Shown here piece by piece: positions 35,554 through 43,465 of a DNA stretch of 64,000 nucleotides; position 1 is the stretch's first letter, and every line of letters starts with the position of its first letter. Below the pieces are notes generated by a model, which was not told the origin of the DNA, made no database searches, and was given only the letters and a program-made list of their open reading frames with translations. The stretch is from positions 682,001 to 746,000 of the forward strand of contig NZ_JAMXOF010000002.1 of assembly GCF_024055595.1 (NCBI RefSeq), in the 5' to 3' direction. The position numbers and the translations under genes are program-made. The stretch comes from Mucilaginibacter aurantiaciroseus (GTDB lineage: Bacteria; Bacteroidota; Bacteroidia; Sphingobacteriales; Sphingobacteriaceae).

Positions 35554-38070
35554 TTACAGGTTTACCCTATTCACCGTTTGCGCCAGTATGTTTTGCTGGT
35601 TGTTAACATCTTTCACGTCTACATAAATAGGGGGGAAGTTGTTGATCATCTGGTAGGCCAGGGTGTTGGCCATATCCTTTATATCGTTAACGGGTTGGTT
35701 GTAATAGCGGTTGGCGTTGCCGCCATCGGTAAATATACCGCCTATTGCGTAGCCCCTGCCGGTATTTGGTGCCGAAAAATCCCTGCCGCCGTGTGCTACG
35801 TTTATGGCGCTTACCAGGTTACGTGCCCATGGGTTGCGCATCGCTTCGGATACCACCACCGCCTCGCCGCTGCGCAGGTAGGCGTTTGTATTGTCGGTAC
35901 GGCTGTAGCCGGGCAGGAGGGCGCCACGACCGTCAGACGTGTACTGACCACCCGCTGCAAAACCAGGCTTTTGTTTGGCTATATCTGCTATTGATGCCGC
36001 GCCCTGGCCGGCAATAATGGCAGCCTGTGCTATAGCCAATGCCTGCCCAATAAACGGCAAATGCGCATAACCTTCAAACGAACCGATGATTCCCTTTTTT
36101 GTGCTGATAATAACATCTGCAATGGAGGTAGCTTTTTTTGCTAAAAAGGCGGCTTTGTATATGGCGGAATCTTTTTTTGTGTTTTTTAATACGGCATCAA
36201 TATATTTATCGCCGGCATGTATTTTTGAGCTAACCAGTTTATCTTCCAGAACGGCTTTCTTTTTGGCGTAATCTTCTTCTATTTTTTTAACCTCTTCCTG
36301 CGTTAGCCTGGTGTTTTTAATAGCAGCATCATGCTGCGCTTTCAATAGCACAAGTTGCTGTTTTATTGTTGGGTCGGTAGGTTGCGCGGCTTTGCCCTCG
36401 CCATTTGCAGGCTGTGCCTCATTGGTAGTATTATTGGCTTCAGCGTTATTTGACTGATTTGTTTTTTCGTTTTTAACAGCATCTACTTGTTTGGTTAGTT
36501 GCGCTTCGTATTTCAAACGTACATCTGCCGCTTTGGCAAGCATGTCATTCTGTTTTTTTATCGATTCGTTAAGTAATCGCTCATTTTCGGCAGTACCTTT
36601 ACCTTTTAATTCTGCTAACTGCTTTTGCTCATCTATTATTCTTTGTTTTATATCCTCGGTTTCTTTATCAAAGGCTTGCAGTTTTTGATTTCTATCTTCT
36701 TCGGACTGCAGTATCGCCTTTTGTTTGGTGTCTTCCGTACTATCAATTACAATTTGCTGTAAATGGTGTTCAAAATCGTTAAGTTTCTCCAGATCGTTTT
36801 TTTGGAAATTTGTTTTCAATATAGTTAACGCTTCTTGGTGCCGCGTTTCCAAATCCTGCTGTTGCTTGTCAGAAAGTTTTTTATTAGCCTTTAGCTTATC
36901 ATAGTAAGCATTGGTTTCGTTTACTCTTTTGTTGTATTCGGCAAAAATGTTCTCAGATTCCTGTGCTATATTATTTGTTATGTCAAAATTATTATTCGTT
37001 TTACCGCCGCCTTTTCCATTCAGCTCGTCAGGTACATTTTTTTTTCCGTTTATTACCTCAAGCCCGTTTTGCTTTGTAACTTCTCTTATCTTACCAATCA
37101 AAAGTTGATTTTGCCCCTCTAATAATTTGGAATCGGTTTTGATATTGTTGTACTGTTTTTGTATTCCCAGTTTTTCGTTTTTTAATCTATTGAGTTTTCC
37201 TAAAGCTACTGCTTTTTGTTGACTACTACGCGGGACAGAATCACCCCGGCTTGCACTGTATGAAGGGTCTTTAATACTATCATAACTCTGTTGTGCTTTC
37301 TTTATTTCCTTATCGGAATCATTAAGCTGGGTTACCAAAGGCTGGGCTTTAAAACTATTACCTATTTGCCTTTTGCTGTTGGCAATCATCAATTCTTCGG
37401 CAGCTTTTGCTTGTGCAGTGGCTGTGATTGCGGCGGCGAGTTTACGGTATTGCGTTTCGGCTTTGCCGTTTAAAATAATATCTTCTTTAACATCTTTAAA
37501 ATATTGCGGGTATTGCGCTTTTAAAGCGTCAACCGCCTCTTTACGCTTTGCATCTCCCAATGTTTTATTTTGGGTGGCATCATACAAAAGTTTTAAATGC
37601 ACCAGTTCCTGCTGGGCGTCTTGTTTGCCTTTGAGGTTGGCTCTGGTCAGCGCTTCGCGTATAGTGGCCTGTTCTTTCATGGCTTTACCAAATGCACTTA
37701 ACCGCGTTTCGCCTTTTATCAAGTCGTTTACCCAATCTATCAATGCGCCGCCATAGGTAGCCAGCAACGTTACACCAACGGATATCAAACCGTTCCACGA
37801 AAACATGGACGAGGCAAGCTGTTTTAAGATATTTACAGGTTTGCCGCCAGCTTCAGCCAGTTCCTTATTTTGCTTATTTAGGTTAATCATAGATTGCACC
37901 ACCTCGGGCAATTTTTCGCCAATGCCTTGCAGGCCGGCTTTTAAACCATCAGCAAAAGAGGGTAGCTTGCTGTTTAATCCAACTACAGATTTCTGTAGTT
38001 CATCTAAGGCCTCTTTGTATTTTTTTGCCTGCTCAATTTCATCGTCGGTAACGGAATTATACTTTGCCAT
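35554..38070 (-). CDS. Tail tape measure protein
   Basis: The 838-residue protein is mainly long coiled coil with many Lys, Glu and Gln (YNKRVNETNAYYDKLKANKK and similar). A membrane-like stretch lies near residue 95 (WNGLISVGVTLLATYGGALI), and there is a hydrophobic C-terminal part (IIGSFEGYAHLPFIGQALAI, then AQAAIIAGQGAASIADIA) before a Gly-rich end. These are typical of tape measures, which set tail length at roughly 0.15 nm per residue. A 271-base copy of its 5' end is found at 38954-39224. The ATG at 38070 lies 17 bases after a TGCCATTTGGCA palindrome. Confidence 0.85.
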   Translation of the reverse strand: MAKYNSVTDDEIEQAKKYKEALDELQKSVVGLNSKLPSFADGLKAGLQGIGEKLPEVVQSMINLNKQNKELAEAGGKPVNILKQLASSMFSWNGLISVGVTLLATYGGALIDWVNDLIKGETRLSAFGKAMKEQATIREALTRANLKGKQDAQQELVHLKLLYDATQNKTLGDAKRKEAVDALKAQYPQYFKDVKEDIILNGKAETQYRKLAAAITATAQAKAAEELMIANSKRQIGNSFKAQPLVTQLNDSDKEIKKAQQSYDSIKDPSYSASRGDSVPRSSQQKAVALGKLNRLKNEKLGIQKQYNNIKTDSKLLEGQNQLLIGKIREVTKQNGLEVINGKKNVPDELNGKGGGKTNNNFDITNNIAQESENIFAEYNKRVNETNAYYDKLKANKKLSDKQQQDLETRHQEALTILKTNFQKNDLEKLNDFEHHLQQIVIDSTEDTKQKAILQSEEDRNQKLQAFDKETEDIKQRIIDEQKQLAELKGKGTAENERLLNESIKKQNDMLAKAADVRLKYEAQLTKQVDAVKNEKTNQSNNAEANNTTNEAQPANGEGKAAQPTDPTIKQQLVLLKAQHDAAIKNTRLTQEEVKKIEEDYAKKKAVLEDKLVSSKIHAGDKYIDAVLKNTKKDSAIYKAAFLAKKATSIADVIISTKKGIIGSFEGYAHLPFIGQALAIAQAAIIAGQGAASIADIAKQKPGFAAGGQYTSDGRGALLPGYSRTDNTNAYLRSGEAVVVSEAMRNPWARNLVSAINVAHGGRDFSAPNTGRGYAIGGIFTDGGNANRYYNQPVNDIKDMANTLAYQMINNFPPIYVDVKDVNNQQNILAQTVNRVNL

Positions 38071-38086
38071 ATGAATTGTGTTTTAT

Positions 38087-38100
38087 ATGCCATTTGGCAT
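38087..38100. promoter_or_regulatory. ATGCCATTTGGCAT palindrome before the tape measure gene
   Basis: A 14-base perfect palindrome 16 bases upstream of the tape measure ATG. The same or near-same word occurs at 39204-39217, 34899-34912, 34999-35012 and 57170-57183. The role is unknown; a regulator site or a short RNA hairpin is possible. Confidence 0.5.
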
Positions 38101-38173
38101 AATTTGATCTTTAAATTTGGCCTGCAAAACAGGCCAAAAAATATTTTGAAAATTAGTTATTTACTAAAAGCCG

Positions 38174-38794
38174 CTACTTTTTAAACTCAGGTGATTCTTG
38201 TTCAGATATATCATAAACGCTCACATAGAAAGGCCCATCGGCCCACGTATAACCTTTTGGCAGTTTAAAGTAGTCGTAATCATCTTTAACAAGCGCTTTC
38301 TTATTAGGTTTAATTATAAAATATAAACCCTTAAAGGTTTTTTCGTCAATAAAAACATCCAGAATGTCGCTACCCTGGTAAGTTCCTATATATGTAGACC
38401 TTAGTTTGTTTAAAATATTGGCGCTTATGTGCCAGGGTGTAACATACAAATAAGTAGTTTTTGAGGTTGGCAACGCCTTTTTTGCTATGTCTTTTTCCAG
38501 TTCGGTTATTTGTAAATCATCAATATCTTTGTCGGTTATTGGGCGTATCAAGCTATAAAGATCCACATTCATTGTATCCTTGGCATTATAGGGCAATTCA
38601 TAAAGTTTATTGCCGGCTTGTAATTTATTGTAACGGGCATTTAAATAGTACAACCGTAAATATTCCCAATTAAAAAATGCCGTTGCGGCCAATGCCAGTA
38701 ATGTAATACAAGTTAAGATTATAATTATAGTTGATTTTTTTAGGCCTTTAGGCTTTTTTGCCTGCCCTGGTGTTAATTGAGTATCAGTTTGCAT
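38174..38794 (-). CDS. Anchored membrane protein, phage accessory (moron) A
   Basis: The 206-residue protein has a basic N-terminus (KKPKGLKKS), one membrane segment (TIIIILTCITLLALAATAFF) and an extracytoplasmic domain. It ends with KLPKGYTWADGPFYVSVYDI. The last motif and the N-terminal plan are shared with the neighbour at 39310-39846, so they are distant paralogs. It interrupts the path from tail genes to the tape measure. Such anchored, nonessential phage proteins often block superinfection, but no function is shown here. Confidence 0.65.
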   Translation of the reverse strand: MQTDTQLTPGQAKKPKGLKKSTIIIILTCITLLALAATAFFNWEYLRLYYLNARYNKLQAGNKLYELPYNAKDTMNVDLYSLIRPITDKDIDDLQITELEKDIAKKALPTSKTTYLYVTPWHISANILNKLRSTYIGTYQGSDILDVFIDEKTFKGLYFIIKPNKKALVKDDYDYFKLPKGYTWADGPFYVSVYDISEQESPEFKK

Positions 38795-38898
38795 AAGGTT
38801 TATAATTACTAATTTTATTGGTAAATATAAAAATGTGATTTATGAAAAGCAAAAAAAGTTTTAATTAAGACAGACCTGCTTAAAATTAGATTGACCTT

Positions 38899-38947
38899 GC
38901 AAGAAGAATTCTTGCTCGATTTTGGGTCGAAGTTGCAAACTTCGACC
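38899..38947. repeat. Two hairpins at the duplication junction
   Basis: GCAAGAA-GAA-TTCTTGC (38899-38915) and GGTCGAAGTT-GCA-AACTTCGACC (38925-38947, 10 bp stem). They lie between accessory gene A and the copied tape-measure fragment. Confidence 0.6.
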
Positions 38948-38953
38948 AGTAGG

Positions 38954-39224
38954 AGGTTTGCCGCCAGCTTCAGCCAGTTCCTTATTTTGCTTATTTAGGT
39001 TAATCATAGATTGCACCACCTCGGGCAATTTTTCGCCAATGCCTTACAGGCCGGCTTTTAAACCATCAGCAAAAGCGGGTAGCTTGCTGTTTAATCCAAC
39101 TACAGATTTCTGTAGTTCATCTAAGGCCTCTTTGTATTTTTTTGCCTGCTCAATTTCATTTTCGGTAACGGAGTTATACTTTGCCATATGAATTGTGTTT
39201 TATATGCCATTTGGCATAATTTAT
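38954..39224 (-). pseudogene. Copied 5' end of the tape measure gene
   Basis: This 271-base stretch repeats 37837-38107 with an offset of 1117 bases and only a few changes. It includes the ATG (39187), the ribosome-binding region and the palindrome. One change turns CAA into TAA at codon 48, so at most a 47-residue peptide could be made. The copy ends abruptly at 38954 in sequence unrelated to the tape measure. It is the scar of a recombination that placed accessory gene A between old and new tape-measure starts. Confidence 0.85.
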
Positions 39225-39309
39225 TGTTTAAAAATATGCTTGAAATAATCAGGCCTACATTATTTGTGTTAAGTATGTTCTATGGGTGGGCGCCTCTAAA
39301 CGTTAGCGT

Positions 39310-39846
39310 TTATTTTGCCGCGGCCGGGTTATTTGTAGAAACCTCGAACCCAAGTACGTAAAAAGGCTCGTCAGTAAATTTATATCCTGTTGGCAACTTA
39401 ATCTCACTTTCGTAATACCTGCGCTCTAAACCTAATTTATTGGTGCCAAATTGGTAGTAGAGCATCTTAGTGCCAAATTCGGTATCTAATATTTTGTAGC
39501 CCTGGTAATAACCTATAAAGTTGCTATTGTGCTTAGCTAAGCTATCGCTATTGATCACCCAGCCACCGTCAATTGCTATTTTTTTGCCATTACCATTCAC
39601 GGGTTCTGCAGTTCGGTAAAGTGTTATGGTATATTTCCCATCTGTTTTACCCATCCACTCAGCGGCATAAAGTTTATCATTTGCATGGGCATGGTTGTTA
39701 CTTAAGTTGTAATATTCAAAATATAAAACATCCCGAAAAATATATACCGGTATTGCCAGGATAATTAATACGCCCAAAATAATTAAGATGGTCCTTTTAA
39801 ACCGTTTCTTTTTAGGTGGAGTGTTGTTGGTTACGGTATCGGTCAA
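39310..39846 (-). CDS. Anchored membrane protein, phage accessory (moron) B
   Basis: I chose a TTG start at 39846 (giving MTDTVTNNTPPKKKRFKRTI), since the longer frame to 39996 adds an unlikely hydrophobic leader and the paralog starts in the same way. The 178-residue protein has a basic region, one membrane helix (ILIILGVLIILAIPVYIF) and an outer domain ending KLPTGYKFTDEPFYVLGFEV, matching the end of accessory A. The two are clearly related in plan but diverged in sequence. Confidence 0.6.
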   Translation of the reverse strand: MTDTVTNNTPPKKKRFKRTILIILGVLIILAIPVYIFRDVLYFEYYNLSNNHAHANDKLYAAEWMGKTDGKYTITLYRTAEPVNGNGKKIAIDGGWVINSDSLAKHNSNFIGYYQGYKILDTEFGTKMLYYQFGTNKLGLERRYYESEIKLPTGYKFTDEPFYVLGFEVSTNNPAAAK

Positions 39847-39988
39847 GTTTTTTTTCTGAGGCCATATTGGTTTAAGTTTGCTAAAAATATTGGTAAATAT
39901 AATTAACCATTTTGTTAATTGCAAAAAAAATAGCCATTTATTGTAACAAAATTTTAGCGCCTTAATCCTACCTAAAACCACAAAGATC

Positions 39989-40165
39989 ATGATCATTCTA
40001 AAATCCGATTACTTTAGCGCTCATGAGCGCCTTATCCGTTTCATCAATGAAAACCACATTAAGCGCGAGGATATATTGGTTATTACCCAGGCTCCAGGGT
40101 CATTCACCATATTTTTTTATGCGGATGATGCCGTGCAGGAGATAACGCATGGGATGTTCTCGTAA
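39989..40165 (+). CDS. Small protein on the opposite strand within the phage
   Basis: The 58-residue frame (MIILKSDYFSAHERLIRFIN then ITQAPGSFTIFFYADDAVQE) has good amino-acid make-up and stands in the gap between accessory B and the 678-residue tail gene. It is transcribed against the late operon. It has no family match. If real, it may be an accessory gene expressed in the lysogen. Confidence 0.4.
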   Translation: MIILKSDYFSAHERLIRFINENHIKREDILVITQAPGSFTIFFYADDAVQEITHGMFS

Positions 40166-40286
40166 TAGAATCAGGAATTATAGGGTCAAGAATCAAGATA
40201 AGACAAAGCGGGCGACGGCATAATCTATCGCGATATGCATTGTTTCTAAAGTATTGACTCTTGCTTCTAAAAGTCCCGGCTCTTTA

Positions 40287-42323
40287 TCACAGCTTCACCA
40301 ACTCTACCTTTACCGGTTGGCCTTTGCGCCAGCTGTCAATTTTGTTAATGTAGTAGTAGGCGCCGTCCTGCTCCAGGTAAACAGGGATCAGCAGGTCAAG
40401 CTCCAGGATATCGCGCGGATTCAGCATAAAATAACGCTCTACCTTTTTGGTTTGCTGCAGTATGAGTTCCAGTTCGGGGTAGTAGGTGAGGCGCAGGTTT
40501 TCCCATAGCAGGCTGTCGGTTTGGCCCGGCTTGTAAAAGTACGGTACAGCTATAGTATCGTTATTTACTATGTTGGTTGTGCCATCGGTAAAGGTTACCT
40601 GTTTGCTTAGGTTAAGCAGGTTTAACTTTTGATCTATAAGCAGCCGGGGCTGTGTGCCGATGTTAAAATCAATGGCGTTTATATCGCTCGTGGTATCAAC
40701 CTTTAGGATCTGGGCTATGCTGCCGCCAATGTAGGGGCGGTTAAGGGTAGGGGCAAACCGGCTCTCGAAAAGCGTGGCGGTTGCCGGCAAGGTTTTATCT
40801 GCAACGTTTATTTGCGCGTTGCCGAATGCTTTAGGCAGTATGGCTTCATCCAGCTTATATTCCATGGTGTTTACCTGCGCGTAGCCACCCAGCTGGAAAG
40901 CTACGGTTTTACCCTGGTCCAGGCATTTAGCGGTCCAGTTTTTGGCCGCCGGGATGTTATTGACAATATCCCTGAACGATGCGAAGGTTACCACCCGGTT
41001 TGTATTATCGGTTTGGCAGATGATACCGAAACGCTGCAGCGTATCTTTAAGGAGGTCTTTTTGGGTGATGTCGGGGAAGATGCGTTCGCATTGCACCTGC
41101 TGTTTGTAAAGCACATTTATATCCTTAGATTTAATGATGAGCGAGGAGCCGCTGTAAAGCGTAAAGTTAGCATGGGTGTTACCAAAAAACTCGTACTCCA
41201 CGCTTATTTCGTCGCCAACGGTAAGTTCAACATCTGCCGCCATGTTGCGGGGTTCAAAATCATGCCAGCCATAAATATTACCGCCGTTTCCTTTTTCCCT
41301 GTCGCGCGTGTCCCATACCGAAAAATCGTAATTTGTTTCGTTTGCGCTTACGGTACCCAACGCTGTTTTAACCGCAATGCGGATAACTACATATGCCGGG
41401 TAACCCGTAACCCGCCCGTATAACCTAAATTTTTGGAATCTTACCTCCACATTAACTGTAGTTATTTGTTTAGCACGGTAAACGTACCCGTTAAATTGGC
41501 TGTGCTGGTAGGTGGTGGTATCGGTAAAGGGTAGCACACCACGGTTATCGGCCACGTTGTTATGGTTAATAACCCGGGTGCCGCCCACAAAGGCGGTAAT
41601 GCCGTACTCATCCGGTTTGTTTTGGGTATTGCCGCCGTGTTCAAAATTATCATTCGCAAATTGTACTATCAGCTTATCATACAAAGGCTGTTTAAGTAAA
41701 AAAGAATGGGGGTTAATGCGGTACCCCGCGCTTTTTACAAAAAGGTCTATAGCGGTTTTTAGGAAAAAGCCGGGGCGCAGGTAGCGCACATCAACTTGCG
41801 GGTTGTTGCTAAAATAGGGCTCAATGCGGCCATAATCAACCACCGGCCATATCCACCCCGATGTATTGCTTTGCGAAGCAACTACTGTGGCTACATCCCA
41901 GGTATGGTCAAACGGGGCAAAAAGGCCTTGTTTGCCTATGGGGGTGGTGCTATCGCCCATGTCGTAGATCTTAACATCCAGGCTGTCAAAAAAATCAACG
42001 TTGCCGCTAAGGATGGTAATGGCCGCGCTATCCTGTTCAACACTATTTAAAACAGCAAGCCCGCTGGGTACTATTTCCAGCCCGTCCTGTATTATTTTGG
42101 CCTGGTAATTATTATATGGCAGGGCGGTGGTAAAGGCCACATCATCGGGGAAGCCCAGTATCTGGCGGTTGCGCTGTGTAAGCGGCAGTTTAAACTGGTT
42201 GCTGGTATTGCCCTGTTGGTTTTTTACCTCGGCCAGGTTGTTTATCTGGAAGGTAAGGGCAACGGGGCTATCGTCTGCCAGGTCAACCAATTCGTCGTTT
42301 AGGTATAGTTGTAGTTGGTTCAT
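40287..42323 (-). CDS. Tail/baseplate protein, 678 residues
   Basis: The protein begins MNQLQLYLNDELVDLADDSP and continues with FKLPLTQRNRQILGFPDD, a pattern of Bacteroidota phage tail proteins. It is beta-rich. Residues around 400-520 include CERIFPDITQKDLLKDTLQR and FGIICQTDNTNRVVTFASF, a helix-strand region seen in baseplate hub proteins. There is no enzyme motif. It is likely part of the tail tip. It lies upstream of the tape measure in transcription order, the reverse of most siphoviruses. Confidence 0.65.
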   Translation of the reverse strand: MNQLQLYLNDELVDLADDSPVALTFQINNLAEVKNQQGNTSNQFKLPLTQRNRQILGFPDDVAFTTALPYNNYQAKIIQDGLEIVPSGLAVLNSVEQDSAAITILSGNVDFFDSLDVKIYDMGDSTTPIGKQGLFAPFDHTWDVATVVASQSNTSGWIWPVVDYGRIEPYFSNNPQVDVRYLRPGFFLKTAIDLFVKSAGYRINPHSFLLKQPLYDKLIVQFANDNFEHGGNTQNKPDEYGITAFVGGTRVINHNNVADNRGVLPFTDTTTYQHSQFNGYVYRAKQITTVNVEVRFQKFRLYGRVTGYPAYVVIRIAVKTALGTVSANETNYDFSVWDTRDREKGNGGNIYGWHDFEPRNMAADVELTVGDEISVEYEFFGNTHANFTLYSGSSLIIKSKDINVLYKQQVQCERIFPDITQKDLLKDTLQRFGIICQTDNTNRVVTFASFRDIVNNIPAAKNWTAKCLDQGKTVAFQLGGYAQVNTMEYKLDEAILPKAFGNAQINVADKTLPATATLFESRFAPTLNRPYIGGSIAQILKVDTTSDINAIDFNIGTQPRLLIDQKLNLLNLSKQVTFTDGTTNIVNNDTIAVPYFYKPGQTDSLLWENLRLTYYPELELILQQTKKVERYFMLNPRDILELDLLIPVYLEQDGAYYYINKIDSWRKGQPVKVELVKL

Positions 42324-42346
42324 GGTTTTTTTTTATATTATCTTTG
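42316..42346 (+). promoter_or_regulatory. Independent promoter of the first lipoprotein moron
   Basis: TTG at 42316-42318 and TATCTTTG at 42339-42346, spaced by 20 bases, match the Bacteroidota sigma consensus. The lipoprotein ATG is at 42359, so the mRNA leader is very short. The promoter overlaps the start of the divergent tail gene. Confidence 0.65.
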
Positions 42347-42358
42347 GAATATCCTTAT

Positions 42359-42850
42359 ATGAAAAACGTTTACTCCCTCATTTTGATCCTTTCAGTTATT
42401 GGCCTTGCTTTTTCGTCTTGTAAAAAAGAGGATAAAAAAGAAGAAGTAGTTGCTGCAATTAGTTTAGTGGCTAATTGGAAAACTGCTACGGTTAACCGGG
42501 AACTCTTTTTTAAAAATAACACCACCGGGATAAAATATCCCCTTGCCATAAGTGACTATGTTGACCACATTAAATTTAATGCAGACGGAACCGGCAACAT
42601 GTCGGTAAGCGGGGTGGTTATCAGGAAATTTACATACACATTTACCAATGCAGATATCCATTTTGCAAACGTGTTCTCTTACAATGGAAAAGATTGGATC
42701 CATACTGACAGTTTTATGTTTTTTATAAACAGTTTTACCGGCCAGGAAATAGTTTTTACCCAAAACGATTATAATTACAACCACGTGGTACAGAATGGTA
42801 AAGAGTACGACCAAATTGTTACCAATGTTAAAATTGTTAAGGAAAATTAA
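42359..42850 (+). CDS. Lipoprotein moron 1
   Basis: The 163-residue protein has a lipoprotein signal (MKNVYSLILILSVIGLAFSS then Cys, KKEDKKEE). It is followed by a lipocalin-like beta domain with GTGNMSVSGVVIRKFTYTFT. It lies against the direction of the late operon, between two tail genes, with its own promoter. This is how genes expressed in the lysogen are placed. A role in surface change or superinfection exclusion is plausible but not shown. Confidence 0.7.
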   Translation: MKNVYSLILILSVIGLAFSSCKKEDKKEEVVAAISLVANWKTATVNRELFFKNNTTGIKYPLAISDYVDHIKFNADGTGNMSVSGVVIRKFTYTFTNADIHFANVFSYNGKDWIHTDSFMFFINSFTGQEIVFTQNDYNYNHVVQNGKEYDQIVTNVKIVKEN

Positions 42851-43006
42851 TTACGACTTACCAGTATTTTACCTCGTTTAAAAAATCAAACCGGCTCTAT
42901 CAGTGTGGGTTTTGTGAGGTTGAACTGAGGCCAAATTATAATCTCCGAGCAATTTAAATCCTAAAAAAGGTTTATTTAACAACCAAACTTATTTACGCCT
43001 AACTAC

Positions 43007-43456
43007 ATGAACCTTAGAATATTATTACTGGCATTGCTTTTTGCTGTTTGCTTTGCAGCTTGTAAAAAAGATGATAAGGCTGCTTCTGTGTCAATAGAAG
43101 GTAAATGGTATCTTACAGCACTCAAATTATCAACCTTTAAAAATGGGGTTGAGTATGTTGGAACGGACGCGAGATCCGACGGGTTTAAAGCCGAGTATTA
43201 TTTCACTTTCGACGATAACAATAGCGGAGTGGAACACTCCCCGGACTCTTATTTTTCTTATATGCCCTTTACTTATTCTCTCTCAAATTCGGTATTAATG
43301 GTTAAGCCATCACTGCATATCGTAAATCATAACAAGTTTACGATAAACAAATTGTCGGATAGTGACATGACGCTTACCGTAAAAATAACTAACGCGGACA
43401 AATCATATAGCTTAATAGTGTTAACGTTGAGCCAAACAAGGCCGGCCGGGTATTAG
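43007..43456 (+). CDS. Lipoprotein moron 2
   Basis: The 149-residue protein has a lipobox (MNLRILLLALLFAVCFAAC, then KKDDKAA) and a lipocalin-like start (SIEGKWYLTALKLSTFKNGV). The same plan as its neighbour suggests a distant duplication. It ends 10 bases from the end of the opposite-strand 697-residue tail gene, so the two converge. Confidence 0.7.
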   Translation: MNLRILLLALLFAVCFAACKKDDKAASVSIEGKWYLTALKLSTFKNGVEYVGTDARSDGFKAEYYFTFDDNNSGVEHSPDSYFSYMPFTYSLSNSVLMVKPSLHIVNHNKFTINKLSDSDMTLTVKITNADKSYSLIVLTLSQTRPAGY

Positions 43457-43465
43457 TGAAACCAC

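Noticed and set aside
35578..36017. Plus-strand frames opposite the tape measure gene
   Set aside because: Cys/Arg/Val-rich shadow frames of a long minus-strand gene.
38922..39191. Open plus-strand frame over the copied tape-measure segment
   Set aside because: It mirrors the same antisense frame at 37805-38074 and is a shadow of the minus-strand coding sequence.
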